A stretch of DNA of 64,000 nucleotides, from assembly GCF_035594125.1 (NCBI RefSeq), contig NC_087190.1, forward strand, positions 7,801,539 to 7,865,538, in the 5' to 3' direction. The notes beneath the pieces were generated by a model, which worked only from the letters and a program-made list of their open reading frames with translations, was not told the origin of the DNA and did not search any database. Source of the stretch: Scylla paramamosain (Eukaryota; Arthropoda; Malacostraca; Decapoda; Portunidae). Both the position numbers and the translations under genes were made by a program. Positions 22,856-40,318 of this stretch are shown piece by piece; position 1 is the first letter of the stretch; each line of letters begins with the position of its first letter.

Positions 22856-24490
22856 AAATATTTCGTTGATAAATTACATTCAGGACAGTTAGGGAACATC
22901 CCTTACAGAAGAATAAGATCACAGAAAAATGGTCCTAAATGGATGACTGAGGTTAAAACACTACATAGGGCGAAAGAGAAGTATATATGAGATTAAAGAC
23001 AGGGGAAGTGGTTTTAAGGCCATAATATAATGAATTAGAAAAGTCAGGAGTTTAACAAGGAAAGCTAAAAATAGTTATGAATTAAAGGTAGCCAGCCAAG
23101 CAAAGATGGACCACAAGGGATTTTATCAGGCATATAAGACGAAGAACAGAGAAACAATAGTTCCTTAAAGACAGCAGAATAGGACCTGCTTAGTTGTTGG
23201 GAGGAGATTAGTAAAATTGTGAACAAGTATTTTTTAACTGTCTTTGCCCAGGAAAACATGCAGAATTTGCCGAATAGTGAGAAGATATTTAGAGTAGAAG
23301 AGAATGAGAAGCTCACAGATATTACCATAACTAAAGAGATAGTGGAACAGTAGATAGATAAGCTGAAAAGTTCAAGTCACCAGGACCAGATGAAATATAT
23401 TCCAGAGTATTTAAGAATTGGAAAAAGGTTATAAGTAATCTGGATAAGGTCATGGCCAAGCGGCAGGCGACAGAGTGTTGTAATAAACGGCTCTAAATCC
23501 GAGTGGGGTCAAGTAATTAGTGGGGTGACAAAGGGATTATTAGTAATAGGGCTGATGTTGTTTGTAATATGTCAATGACTTGGATAGTGGAATTAATAGT
23601 GTTGTTAGTAAATTTGCGGATGACACGAGAGTATGTAGATTAATTAGGTCAGAATCGCATACCATCGCCTTGCAGGCAGATTTGGATAGGATGAACGAAT
23701 GGACAGACAGATGGCAAATGCAGTTAAATATCAACAAATGCATACATAATGAACAACCAAGTTCTGGTAGGTTCAGGGTAAGAAAAAGATTTGAGATTTA
23801 AAGCTAGCTCTGAACTCCGTCTAAGAAAGCAATGCAAAGAGGCCAGAAACAAAGCAAATAGTGTATTATGATTCATTTTCAGGAGTGCTAAAAGTAAAAC
23901 TCCCGAAATAATATTAAAGTTACATTTAGCGCTGGTCAGACTTCATCTAGACTACGCTGTCCTATTCTGGTCACCACATCACAGGAAGGATAAAGGTCTA
24001 TTAGAATCACTTCAAAGGAGAATGACTAAAAGGATACAGGGGATGAGGAGTATTCCTTACGAAGCGACATTCAAGCTGTTAAATTTACATTCTTTAGAGA
24101 GACGTAGGTTAATAGTGGACCTGAGAGAAGTCTTTAAGTGGTATATGGGTTATTATAACAAGGGGAACATAAGGAAAATTCTTAGAATCTGTAACCATGA
24201 TAGAACAAGAATAATAGAACATCAAGTTTTCAGGCTTGAGCCTGAAAACTTGATGTTCAAAAAGGAAACAGGAAGGAATTGGTTTTCAAATAAAGTAGTA
24301 GATGATTGGAACGGACTTAATAGTCAAGCTGTTACTGCTGAGGCATTTGGCACCTGTAAGAAAAAATTACACATTTATAGATGGGGATGATAGGTGGAAA
24401 TACGTAGGCATATTTCATACAAGTACTGCCACGTGTAGGCCTGATGCCTTCTTGCTTATTTCCTTATTTCTTATGTTCTTATGTTCTTAT
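22856..24490 (+). pseudogene. Decayed CR1/Rex1-like retrotransposon, copy B
   Basis: This is the same element, 5' end point and host monomer as copy A, but with 403 bp removed. Sequence matching 3351-3753 of copy A is absent, and AATCTG joins GATAAGG at 23,442/23,443. The readable frames are the FADDTRVCRLIRSESH palm region (23,580-23,801) and the C-terminal MTKRIQGMRSIPYEATFKLL, LEPENLMFKKETGRNWF and VVDDWNGL (24,022-24,390). The 3' end is tandem TTATGTTC. Stops and frameshifts make it non-coding. Its deletion is shared with copy C, so B and C descend from one deleted ancestor. Confidence 0.88.
24217..24258. repeat. 42-bp near-perfect palindrome in CR1-like copy B
   Basis: Two perfect 20-nt arms (GAACATCAAGTT...GGCT and its complement) flank a 2-nt TG spacer. 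In frame they encode EHQVFRLEPENLMF of the C-terminal region. The same palindrome is at 57,013-57,054. In copy A (4571-4596) most of the left arm is deleted, as hairpin-prone DNA often is. Confidence 0.93.
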
Positions 24491-26187
24491 TACCAAAAGT
24501 GTGTATTTTCAGTGTTTTTCAGCTATTCCGTGAAAAATAAAATGCCAAATTGCATGCAAAGCACCCTAAATGAGGAAAAAAAGGGATATTACGAGGAACG
24601 TGCATTATAAGTGTTTTTGAGATTCTTAGACACCAAAACGCTGAAACTCATGAATAACACTCTTAATTGAGAAACAGAACAACCTTACCAAATGCGTGTA
24701 TTTTGAATGTTTTTCACATTCTTGGTTACCAAAACCCCGAAAATGCATACGAAACTAGCTTTATGTGGAAAGAAAAAAAAAAGACATTTCCAGAAAAGTG
24801 TCTTTTGAGTGTTTTTGAGCGTGTTAGGCAATAAAGCCCTAAAAAGCAGGGCAATCACATTACATGGGAATAAAACCAACTTTTACCAAGAACTTGCCTT
24901 TAAGTGTTTTTGAGCTCCCAACATACCAAAACGCTAAAACGCATGCAAAACACCCTTTATGAAGAAACAGAATAACATTACCAAAAACATGTATTTTGAG
25001 TGTTTTTGATCATGTTACCCATAAAAACGCTTAAATACATGCAAAGAACCCTATGTTTGGGAAACGAAAGGACATTACGAGAAATGTGTATTATGAATGT
25101 TATTAAATTCCTTAAGCACCAAAAAGCTAAAACCCACAAATAACACTCTTTATAGAGAAACAAAAAAAAAAAAAAAAGATGCCAAAATTCTGGCAAAATT
25201 TAGGGAAATTATGTGGAAAAAAGAACATTATCAAAAAAGTTAATTTTAGCTTTTTTTCGCACAGTTATGTACCAAAACCTAAATTGCATGCAAAGCCACC
25301 TCTGTAGAGAAATTAAACGACTTTACTAGAAACCTGTCTTTTGAGTGTTTTTCAGCATGTTAGGCACCAAAACAATAAATAATATGGAAGTCACTCTATA
25401 TGGGAATTCAAAACAAAATCACTTAACACTTGTCTTTTCAGTGTTTTGCGTAGAAACACGCTAAAACGGATGCAAACAAACCAATATGAAGAAATAGAAT
25501 AACATTGCCAAAAAGGTATATTTTGAGTGTTTTTGAGCCTGTTACCTACAAAAAACGTGAAAATGGATGCAAAGCACTCTATATTGTGAAAGAAAAGGAC
25601 ATTACGAGAAACCTGTATAATGAGTGTTTTATAGTTTCACAATAACCACAAGGCAAAAGTTTCTTAGATACCAAAATGCTGAAACTCATGAATAAAATTC
25701 TTGATTGAGATACAGAACAACCTTACCAAATTCGTGTATTTTGAGTGTTTTTCACATTCTTTGTTACCAAAACACGAAATTGCATGCGAAACTAGGTTTA
25801 TGTGAGGAAAAAATTATATTGCCAGAAAATGTCTTTTGAGTGTTTATGAGTGTGTTAGGCAATAAAGTACTTAAAAGAAGGGCAATCACATTACATGTGA
25901 ATAAAACAAACTTTTACCAAAAACTTGCCGTTAAATATTTTTGAGCTCCTTACATAGCAAAACGCTAAAACGAATGCAAAAAATCCTTCATAGAGAAACA
26001 CAATAACATTACCAAAAAACATGTATTTTGAGTGTTTTTTATCATGTTACCTATAAAAACGCTTAAATACATGCAAAGAATCCTATGATTGGGAAACGAA
26101 AGGACATTACGAGAAACGTGTATTATAAGTGTTTTTAAGTTACTTAAATACCAAAAAGCTAAAACCCACAAATAACACTCTTTATAA

Positions 26188-26270
26188 AGAAACAAAAAAA
26201 AAATAAATAAAAATAAATAAATAAATAAATAAATGAAATAAATGAAAATAATATTTTTTTTTTTGTTATT
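26188..26270. repeat. Hypervariable A-rich/T-rich tract in unit iii (example)
   Basis: After CACTCTTTATAAAG comes an A-rich run with many AAAT units (26,188-26,252), then a T-rich run, then ATTCATCTTCATAGGTACC. Nearly every 10-mer unit has this tract, but its length and exact make-up differ each time. The A-rich and T-rich halves could pair as a hairpin. Pentamer-block monomers lack it. Confidence 0.8.
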
Positions 26271-26483
26271 CATCTTCATAGGTACCGAGAGGCCAAAATT
26301 CTGTTAAAAATCAGGGAAATTATGTGGATAAAAGAACATTATCGAAAAAGTTAATTTTAGCTTTTTTTTTCGGACTGTTATGTACCAAACCCTAAAGTGC
26401 ATGCAAAGCCATCTATATGGGGAAATTAAACGACTTTACCAGAAACTTGTCTTTTGAGTGTTTTTCAGCATGTTAGGCACCAA

Positions 26484-26534
26484 AACGATATATAATATGG
26501 AACGATATGGATATATAATATGGATATATAATAG
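26484..26534. other. Scrambled junction inside the 10-mer array
   Basis: Class v (ACCAAAACGATA) is followed by several short copies of ATATAATATGG and GATATGG, then jumps back into the middle of class iii (ATAGGTACCGAGATCCC). The paralogous block keeps intact units here: about 59.27 to 62.34 kb has no counterpart in this copy. This reads as a deletion or expansion scar with locally copied filler. Confidence 0.7.
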
Positions 26535-28637
26535 GTACCGAGATCCCAAAATTCTGGCAAAATTCAAGGAAATTATATGAAAAAAGAACATTATCAAAAA
26601 AGTTAATTTTAGCATTTTTTTTCGGAGTGTTATGCACAAAACCCTAAAATACATGCAAAGCCAACTATATGGAGAAATTAAACGACTTTACGAGAAACCT
26701 GTGTTTCTAGTGTTTTTTCAGCATGTTAGTCACCAAAACAATAAATAATATGGAAGTCATTCTATATGGGAATCCAAAACAAATTACTGAAAACGTGTCT
26801 TTTCCATGTTTTAAGTAGAAAAATGCTAAAACGGATGCAAACCAAGCAACATGAAAAAATTGAATAAGATTACCAAAAAGCTATATTTTCAGTATTTTTG
26901 AGCTTTTTACAAAAAACGCGAAAATGGATGGAAAGCTCTCTATATTGGTTAACAAAAGGACATTACGAGAAACATGTATAATGAGTGTTTTATAGATTCT
27001 CAAGAAGCACAAGGCAAAAAACGCAAAAACTCGTATATATGGAGAAGTTTCTTAGATACCAAAATGGTGAAACTCCTCAATAACACTCTTAATTGAGAAA
27101 CAGAACAACCTTACCAAATGCGTGTATTTTGAGTGTTTTTCACATTAATAGTTACCAAAACCCCAAATTGCATGTGAAAGTAGCTTTATGTGGAAAAAAA
27201 AAGTGACATTAACAGAAAAGTGTCTTTTAAGTGTTTTTTTTTTTTTTTTTAGCATGACAGGCAATAAAGCACTAAAAAGCAAGGGAATCACATTACATGG
27301 GAATAAAACCAACTTTTACCAAGTGTTTTTTCCAAGTGTTTTTGAGCTCCTTATATACCAAAACGCTAAAACGCATGCAAAACACCCTTTATTTAGAAAC
27401 AGAATAACATTACCAAAAACATGTATTTTGAGTGTTTTTGATCATGTTACCTATAAAAACGCTTAAATACATGCAAAGAATCTTATGTTTGAGAAACGAA
27501 AGGACATTTCGAGATACGTGTATTATGAGTGTTTTTAAGTTCTTTAAGTACCAAAAACCTAAAACCCACAAATAACACTCTTTATAGAAAAAAAGAAAAA
27601 AAATAATAAAAAATAGGATTTTTTTATTCATCTTCATAGGTACCGAGATAGCAAAATTCTGCCAAAATTCAGGGAAATTATGTGAAAAAAAGAACATTAT
27701 GAAAAAAAGTTAATTTTAGCTTTTTTTTCGGACTGTCTTGTACCAAATTCTAAAGTGCATGCAAAGTCAACTATATGGGGAAATTAAACGACCTTACCAG
27801 AAACATGTCTGTTGTGTTTTATTTCAGCATGTTAGGCACCAAAACGATAAATAATATAGAAGTGTCTTTTTAGTGGTTTACGTAGAAAAACGCTAAAACG
27901 GATGCAAACCAAAGAATATGGAGAAATAGAATAACATTACCAAAAGGTATACCAAAAGGTTTGACCTTCTTACCTTCTAAAAACGCGAAAATGGATGGAA
28001 AGCATTCTATATTAGGATACAAAAGGACATTACGAGAAACGTGTATAATGAGTGTTTTATAGTTTCACAACAGCCACAAGGCAAAAATCGCAAAAACTCG
28101 GGGTATATGGAGAAGTTTCTTAGATAACAAAATGCTGAAACTCAGAAATAACACTCTTTATTAAGAATACAGAACAACCTTACCAAATGCATGTATTTTG
28201 AGTGCTTTTCACATTCTTAGTTACCAAAACCAAAAATTGCATGCGAAACTAGCTTTATGTGGGAAAAAAATGACATTACCAGAAAAGTGTCTTTTGAGTG
28301 TTTTTGAGGCAATAAAGCACTAAAAAGGAGGGCAATCACATTATATCGGAATAAAACAAACTTTTACAAAGAACTTGCCTTTACGTGTTTTTGAGCTTCT
28401 TACATACCAAAACGCTAAAACGCATGCAAAACACCTTTTATGGAGAAACAGAATAACATTACCAGAAACATGTATTTTGAGTGTTTTTGATCATGTTATC
28501 TATCAAAACGCTTAAATACATGCAAATAACCCTATGTTTGGAAAATGAAAGGATGTTACGAGAAACGTGCATTATGAGTTTTTTTTTAAGTTCGTTATGT
28601 ATAAAAACCTAAAACCCACAAATAACACTCTTTATAG

Positions 28638-31600
28638 AATGTTTTTTTACCTAACAATGTGAAAAAGACTCAAAAAGCACATTTTTTGTAATATTGTTCT
28701 TTTCTCCATATAGAGTGCTCTTCAATGTGTCAAATAGGTCTTGGTACCTTAGAAATAGAAAAAAAACACACTCATAATAAAAGTTTCTTCTAATGTCTTT
28801 TCGTTTCCCATTCCAAAGTATTTTGCATGCATTTATGTTTTTTTTTATATGTAAAAATAAAAAAAAATTGTTTATGGTAATAAAGTGTGTTTTGCATACA
28901 TCTCAGCGTTATGGTACGTAAGTAGCTGAAAATACCCAAAAGATAAATTTTTGGTTGTCTTGTTCTTTCATATAGGTAGCTTTCCATGCTTTTTATAACT
29001 TTGGTACCTACCACGTTCATCAACACTCAAAAGACATGTTTCTGGAAATGTCGTTTCATTTTCCCATAGATGGTGCTCTGGAGGCATTTTGACGTTTTGG
29101 TACATAAAATTATGAAAAACACTCAAAATAAACGTTTTTGGTAATGTTCTGTTTCTCCATATACAGTGGTACTAGTTTTCGCGTTTGGTACCTAAGACGC
29201 TCAAAAACACTAATACATCTTTCTCGTAATGTCCTTTATTTTATCCATATTGGGTGATTTCCATGCATTTTGGCGTTTTGTTACGTAACAATGTGAAAAA
29301 ACACTCAAAATATACGTTTTCGGTAATGTTCTTCTCTTTCTTCATATATAATGTACATGGGTTTATGCATTTTGCTACCTAAGAATCTCAAAACACTGAT
29401 AAATGAAGTGTCTTTTTATTTCTTTTCCTATCGCCATTTAGGATACTCTGCATGCTTTTTTGCTTATTTTATACGTATACGTAAGAAGCTAAAAAAATTA
29501 AAAAATAAAAATACACGTTTCTGGTAATGTTATTCGGTTTCTCCATAAAATGTGCTTTGCATGCTTTTTAGCGTTTTGGTACGTAATTAGCTGTAAAAAC
29601 TCTCAAAAGACACGCTTTTGGTAATGTTTTGCTTTTCCAAATAGGGAGCTTTTGTTGCTTTTTAGCGTTTTGGTATCTAATATTGTTGTGTTTCTCGAAA
29701 GAGAGTATTATTCATGCATTTTCGCGTTTTGGTACCTGAGAAGCTCAAAAACGTTCTTAATATAAGTTTCTCATAATGTCTTTGGTTACTTTTTTTTTGC
29801 GTAACAAGCTCAAAACATTGAAAATACACGCTTTTTTGGTAATGTTATTCAGTTTTTCCAAAAAAAAAAGCGTTTTGGATGCGTTTAAGTGTTTTTGTAT
29901 GTAAGTATCTCATAAGCACTGAAAAGAAAAGTTTTTGTAATCTTTTGTTTTCTCCTATAGGGTGCTTTCCTTGGTTTTTAGCTTCTTGGTACCTAACTCG
30001 CTCATAAACACTGAAAGGACATGTTTCTGGAAATGTTTTCTCTCCCCATATAGTATGCTTTGCATGCATTTTCGCGTTGCGGTACCTAATAACGTGAAAA
30101 AAGCCTTAAAACACAAGTTTTGGTTAATCTTGTTCTGTTTCTCCATATAGAGTATTGTTAATACGTTTTAGAGTTCTGGTACCTATGAAGCTCAATAGCA
30201 CTCAAAATATACGTTTCTTTTAATGTTTTATTTTCCCTTTTTAGGGTTATTTGCACGCATTTTATCGTTTTTGCATGGAACAGGCTCAAAATCTATCAAA
30301 ATGCATGTTTTTGGTAAAGCTGTTGAATTTCTCCATAAAGTGTGTTTTGCAACCGTTGTAGCGGTTTGGTAAGTAGCTTAAAACACTTAATGTTTTCTCA
30401 TTTACGGTACTTTCCATGCTTCTTAAGAACTTTTTGTGCCTAACAAAATCATAAACTCTCAAAAGACATGTTTCTGGAAATGTCGTTTATTTTCCCCATA
30501 TCGGGTGCTTTGCATGCATTTTGGCGTTTTGATACATAACAAAGCTAAATACACCTAAAATACACGTTTTCTTCATACAGAATGCAAATCATACGTTTAA
30601 TCGTTTTGTTACCTAATAAGCTAAAAAAAAAAAATCATAATATTAGTTTCTCTTAAAGTCTTTTCGTTTTCTTATATAGGGTACTTTATATGCATTTTGA
30701 CGCTCTTGTACATAACAAGCTGAAAAATCGCTAAAAATGCTCGTTTTTGGTAATGTTTTTGTTTCTGCATGAAGGGTGTTTTTGCATGTTTTATCGTTTT
30801 GGTACATTATGAATTTAAAAACTTCCAAACACGTGAAAAGTCACGTTATTTCTTTTTCCCTTCCAACATAGTGCTCTTTTCCTACTTCTTAGTGTTTTGG
30901 TGCCTAACACGTAGAAACACTCTCAAAAGACAGGTTTCTTGTAATGTGGTTTTTGTGTCGTCTTTTAGAGGTCTTTGCATGTATTTTTGCGTTTTGGTAC
31001 CTAATAATATGAAAACCACTCAAAATATATATTTTCATTCGTGTTGTTTTGTTTCTCCATATAGAGTACTATTAAGGTGCCTTTATGTTTCGTACCTTAA
31101 AAGCTTAAAAGCTCTCATAATACACGTTTCTCGAAATGTCTTCGTTTCCCGGCATAGGGAACTTTGCATACATTTCGGCGTTTTTCTACTTACATACCTG
31201 AAAAACACTGAAAATATAGTTTTTTTTTTGTATTGTTATTTTGTTTCTCCATAAACCATGTTTTACGTCTGTTCAAGCGTTTTGATATAAAAGTAGCTCA
31301 AAAACACTAAAAAAATACCATTTTTTTGGTAATTTTGTTTTGTATTGCCATATAGGATGCTTTTCATTTTTATTTTTTTAGAGTTTGGTGCCTAACACGC
31401 TCATAAACACTAAAAAATTCACGTTTCTGAAAATTTCGTTTCGTTTCTCCCATACATTGCTCTTTGCTTGAATTTCGACGTTTTGGTACATAACATTGTG
31501 AAAACAAACAAAATACACGTTTTTAGTAATGTTGCTCTGTTTCTCCATAAAGAGTGGTATTCATGCATTTTCGTATTTTTCAACTTAATAAGGTCTAAAA

Positions 31601-32310
31601 CACTTACAATATGCGTTTCTCGTAATGTCTTTTCGTTTCCCCATATTGGGAACTTTACATGAATTTTGACAATTTTTTACGTAATTAGCTTAAAACCTTA
31701 AAAATACACGTTTTACCGTTTCTCCATAAAAGGTGTTTTGCATGCGCCTTTGCGTTTTAGTATGTAAGTAGCTCTAAACAATGAAAAGACTTTTTTGTAA
31801 TGTTTTGTTTTCCCATGTATGGTTCTTTCCTTGCTTTTTAGCGTTTCGGTACCTAATACGCTTACAAACACTGAGAAGACACTTTTCTAGAAGTGTCGTA
31901 TTTTCCCTCATATATGATGCTTTGCATGCATTTTAGCGTTTTTGTTTCTCCATATAGAGTGCTATTCATTCGCTTTAGCGTTTTGGTACCTAATAAGTTG
32001 AAAACACTCATACTGCACGTTTCTCGTAATGTACTTTCGTATCCATATATAGTCCATATATTTTGCATGCATTTTGGCGCTTTTGTACGTGACAAGCTTA
32101 AGAAATAAAATGAAATACTAGTTTCTGGTAAGCTTATTTGTTTTTTCCATGAAGGGATTTTTGCAAGCATTTTAGCGTTTTTGTACGTTAGTAGCTGAAA
32201 GATACCCCCAAAAATACGTTTTTTGGGGGAATTGTTGGTTTTGCTTTTCCAGTATAGGGAAGTTTTCATGCTTTTTACTGTTTTGTTGTTAACAAGTTTA
32301 TATACAGCTA
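28638..32310 (-). repeat. Inverted pentamer-type satellite block
   Basis: About 3.7 kb of monomers runs in reverse orientation (TTTTGGTACCTAA, AACACTCAAAA, CGTTTTTGGTAATGTT, TTTCTCCATA). Class v reverse signatures lie at about 29.98, 30.43, 30.90, 31.39 and 31.84 kb, giving spacing of 445-490 bp and hence a pentamer cycle. It is strongly diverged and has many small indels. The open frames of 74-184 aa here follow the 96-bp phase and do not look like genes. Confidence 0.8.
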
Positions 32311-35483
<3,173 letters not shown>

Positions 35484-35588
35484 GAGTTCCTTATTATTTA
35501 TCGTTTTGGTGCCTAACATGCTGAAAAACACTCAAAAGACAGATTTCTGGTAAGGTCTTTAATTTCCTCACAAGCGAGGCCTTGTATG
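35484..35588 (-). repeat. Inverted class v/iv fragment at block border
   Basis: About 105 bp is reverse complement (GAGTTCCTTATTATTTATCG, then GCCTAACATGCTG). It matches the right end of the inverted segment at 42.89-42.99 kb. Beyond it both copies run into the same forward v' unit (GCGTGTTACGCAATAAAGC). Confidence 0.8.
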
Positions 35589-36083
35589 TCTTTTGAGTGT
35601 TTTTGAGCGTGTTACGCAATAAAGCACTAAAAGGAAGGCCAATCACATTACATGGGAATAAAAACAAATTTTACCAAGAACTTGCCTTTAAGTGTTTTTG
35701 AGCTCCTTACATACCAAAACGCTAAAACGCATGCAAAATACTTTTTATGGAGAAACAGAATATTATTACGAAATACATGTATTTTGAGTGTTTTTGATCA
35801 TGTTATCTATAAAAACGCTTAAATACATGCAAAGAACCTTATGTTTGGGAAACGAAAGGACATTACGAAAAACGTGTATTATGAGTGTTTTTTTTAAGTT
35901 CCTTCAGTACCTAAAAGCTAAAACCCACAAATAACAGTCTTTATTTAAAAAAAAAAAAATAATAAACAAAAAAATATAAAAAATGGGATTTTTTTTTTTG
36001 TTATTCATCCTTATAGGTACCGTGATGACAAAATTCTGCCAAAATTCAGGGAATTTATGTGGAAAAAAGAACATTACCAACAA

Positions 36084-36137
36084 AGTTAATTATAGCTTTT
36101 TTTTCGGATGAGTTAATTATAGCTTTTTTTTCGGATT
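36084..36137 (+). repeat. 27-bp tandem duplication
   Basis: AGTTAATTATAGC plus a T run and CGGAT is repeated twice in direct tandem inside unit iii. The paralogous unit at about 43.48 kb has a single copy. Confidence 0.9.
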
Positions 36138-39100
36138 ATTATGTACCAAACCCTAAAGTGCATGCAAAGCCACCTATATAAGGAAGTTAAACGACTTTAC
36201 CAGAAACCTTTCTTTTCAGTGTTTTTCAGCATGTTAGGCACCAAAACGATAAATAATATGGAAGTCAGTCAATATGTGAATCCAAAACAAAATTACTGAA
36301 AATGTGTCTTTTCAGTGTTTTACGTAGAAAAACGCTAAAGCGAATGCAAACCAACCTATATGAAGAAATAGAATAACATTACCAAAAAGATATATTTTGA
36401 GTGTTTTTGAGCTTGTTACCTAAAAAAAATGCAAAAATGCATGTAAAGCACTCTATATTAGGAAACAAAAGGACATTACGAGAAACGTGTATAATGAATG
36501 TTTTATAGTTTTAAAAGAACCACAAGGCTATAAACGCAAAAACTCGTGTATATAGAGAAATTTCTTACCTACCAAAATGATGAAATGCATGAATAACACA
36601 TTTAATCGATAAACAGAACTACCTTACCAAATTGTGTATTTTGAGTGTTTTTCACATTCTTAGTTACGAAAATGCCAAATTACATGCGAAACTACCTTCA
36701 TGTGGGAAAAAAAAATGACATTACCAAAAAAGTGTCTTTTTAGTGTTTTTGAGCGTGATATGCAACAAAGCACTAAAAAGCAGTACAATCACATTACATG
36801 GGAATAAAACCAACTTTTAAGAAGAACTTGCCTTTAAGTGTTTTTAACTTCTTACATACCAAATCGCTAAAACGCATGCCAAACACCCTTTATGGAGAAA
36901 GAGAATAACATTACCAAAAATATGTATTTTGAGTGTTTTTGATCATGTAATCTATAAAAACGCTTAAATACACGTAAAAAACCCTATGTTTGTATAACAA
37001 AAGCAAATTACGAAAATCGTGTATTATGAGTGTTTTTAAGTTCCTTAAGTGCCAAAAAGCTAAAACCCACAAATAACACTCTTTATAGAGAGAAAAAAAA
37101 ATTTTTGTTATTCATCTTCAGAGGTACCGAGATGCCAAAATTGTGGCAAAATTCAAGGAAATTTTGTAAAAAAAAATCATTATAAAAATTTTTTTTTAGC
37201 TTTTTTTCCGGAGTTATGTACAAACCCTGAAGTGCATGCAAATCCAGCTATATGGGGAAATTACACGACTTTATCAGAAACCTGTCTTTTGAGTGTTTTC
37301 AGCAATTTCAACAATATTACTGAAAACGTTTCTTTTCAGTGATATACGTAGAAAAACGCTAAAACGGATGTAAACCAACCAATATGAAGAAATAGAATAA
37401 CATTACCAAAAAGATATATTTTGATGTGTTTTTGAGCTTGTTGCCTACAAAAAATACAAAAATGGATGAAAAGCACTTTATATTGACAAAGAAAAGGACA
37501 TTACGAGAAACGTGTATGAGTGTTTTATAGTTTGACAAGAACCACAAGGTAAAAAACTCAAAAACTCGTGTACATAAAGAAGTATCTTACATACCAAAAA
37601 GCTGAAACTCATGAATATCACTTTTAATTTTGAAACAGAAATACCTTACCAAATGTGTGTATTAGAAAGGTTTCTTACATATCAAAATGCTAAAATTCAT
37701 GAATAACACTTTTAATTAAGAAATAGAACAACCTTACTGTGTTTTGAGTTTTTTTTCACATTCTTAGTTACCAAAACCCCAAATTCCATGCAAAACTAGC
37801 TTTATGTGGGAAAAAAAAATCATATTACTAGAAAAGTGTCTTTTGAGTGTTTTTGAGCATGTTAGGCAATAAAGCACTAAAAAGCAGAACAATCACATTA
37901 TATTGGAGTAAAAACAACTTTTAACAAAAACTTGCCTTTAAGTGTTTTTGAGCTCATTACATAACAAAAAGCTAAAACGCATGCAAAACACCTTTTATGG
38001 AGAAACTGAATAAAATTACCAAAAACATATATTTTGAGTGTTTTTGATCATGTTATCTATAAAAATGCTTAAATACATGCAAAGAACCTTATGTTTGCGA
38101 AACGAAAGGACATCACGAGAAATGTGTATTATAAGTGTTTTTAAGTTCTTTAAGTACCAAAAAGCTAAAACCCACAAATATCACTCTTTATTTAGAAAAA
38201 AAAGTAAGAAAATAAAAAAAATAGGATTTTTTTTTTATTCATCTTTATAGGTACAGAGATGCCAAAATTCTGGGAAAATTCTGGGCTATTATATGATAAA
38301 AGAAAATAATAAAAAAAGTTAATTTTAGCTTTTTTTCCGGACTGTTATGTACCAAACCCTTAAGTGCATCCAAAGACTCCTATATGAGGAAATTAAACGA
38401 CCTTACCAGAAATCTGTTTTTTGAGTGTTTTTCAGCATGTTAGGCACCAAAACGATAAATAATAAGGAAGTCACTGTATCTGAGAATCCAAAAGAAAATT
38501 GCTGAAAACGTGTTTTTTCTGTGTTTTACGTAGAAAAATGCTAAAACGGATGCAAAACCAACCAATATCAAGAAATAAAAAAAAACATTACCAAAAAGGT
38601 ATATTTTGAGTGTTTTTCAGTTTCTTACATAGAAAAAACGCGAAAATTCATGCAAAGCACTCTATATTAGAAACCAAAAGGACTTTGCAAGAAAAGAGTA
38701 TAATGAGTTTTTATAATTCAAAAGAACCAAAAAGCAAAAAACACAAAAACTCGTGTATATGGAGAAGGTTCCTATATATTAAAATGCTGAAACTCATGAA
38801 TAACACTCTTAATTGAGAAACAGAACAACCTTACTAAATGCGTGTATTTTGAGTGCTTTTCACATTCTTAGTTACCAAAACCCTAAATTGCATGCGAAAC
38901 CACCTTTATGTGAGAAAAAAATGACATTACCAGAAAAGTGTCTTTTAAGTGTTTTTGAGCGTGATAAGCAATAAAGCAGTAAAAAGCAGGGCTATCATAT
39001 TACATTGGAATAACAGCAATTTATACCAGAAACTTGCCTTTAAGTGTTTTTGAGCTCCTTACATACCAAACCGCTAAAACGCATGCAAAACAAACTTTAT

Positions 39101-40318
39101 GGAGAAACAGAATAACATTACCAAAAACGTGTATTTTGAGTGTTTTTGATCATGTTATCTATAAAAACGCTTAAATACATGCAAAGAACATTATGTTTGG
39201 GAAACAAAAGGACATCACGAGAAACGTGTATTATCAGTGTTTTTTTTTAAGCTCCTTAAGTACCAAAAAGCTAAAACCCACAAATAATACTCTTTATTTA
39301 GAAAATAAAAAATAGAAAAAAAATTAAAAGATAGGAATTTTTTTTTGTTATTCATCAAAAAAGTTAATTTCATTTTTTCTTTTTCGGACTGTTATGTACC
39401 AAACCCTAAAGTGCATGGAAAGCCTCCTCTATGAGGAAATTAAACGACCTTACCAGAAATCTGTGTTTTGAGTGTTTTTAGCATGCTAAGGCACCAAAAC
39501 TATAAATAATAAGGAACTCACTCTATATTGGAATCCAAAACAAAGTTACTGAAAACGTGTCTTCTCAGTGTTTTACGTAGAAAAACGCTGAAACGGATAC
39601 AAAGCAACCAATATCAAGAAATAGAAAAACGTTACTAAAAAGATATATTTTGAGTGTTTTTGAGCTTGTTACCTACAAAAAACGCGAAAATTGATGCAAA
39701 GCTCTCTATATTGGGAAGCAAAAGGACATTGCAACAAAAATGTATAATAAGTGTTTTATAGTTCAAAAGAACCACAAGGAAAAAAACGCAAAATCTCGTG
39801 TATATGGTTAGGTTTCCTTGATAGAAAAATGGTAAAACTCATGTATAACACTCCTAATTGAGAAACAGAACAACCTTAATAAATGCGTGTATTTTGAGTG
39901 CTTTTCACAATCTTAGTTACCAAAATCCCAAATTGCATGCGAAAATAGATTTGTGGGAAAAATAAAGACTTCACCAGAAAAGTGTCTTTTGAGTGTTTAT
40001 GAGCGTTATAGGCAATAAAGCACTAAAAAGGAGGGCAATCACATTACATTGGAAGCAAGAACTTGCCTTTAAGTGTTTTTGAGCTCCTTATATAACAAAA
40101 CACTAAAACGCATGCAAAACACTCTTTATGGTGAAACAGAATAACTTTACCAAAAACATGTATTTTGAGTGTTTTTGATCATGTTACCAATAAAAACGCT
40201 TAAATACATGCAATGAACAGTATTTTTGGGAAACAAAAGGAGATAACGAGAAACGTGTATTATGAGTGTTTTTTAATTACCAATAAGCTAAAAGCCACAA
40301 ATAACGTTCTTTATTGAG

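Larger units (their letters stand above)
24491..28637 (+). repeat. 10-mer higher-order satellite array, segment 5
   Basis: Class ii starts lie at about 25,008, 26,038, 27,438 and 28,487. The spacing is 1.03-1.05 kb, except for the 1.4-kb gap that contains the scrambled junction at 26.5 kb. The segment aligns with 57.28-64.0 kb, where about 3 kb more satellite (roughly three units) is present. It ends abruptly at 28,638 against inverted pentamer-type monomers. No gene is seen. Confidence 0.86.
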
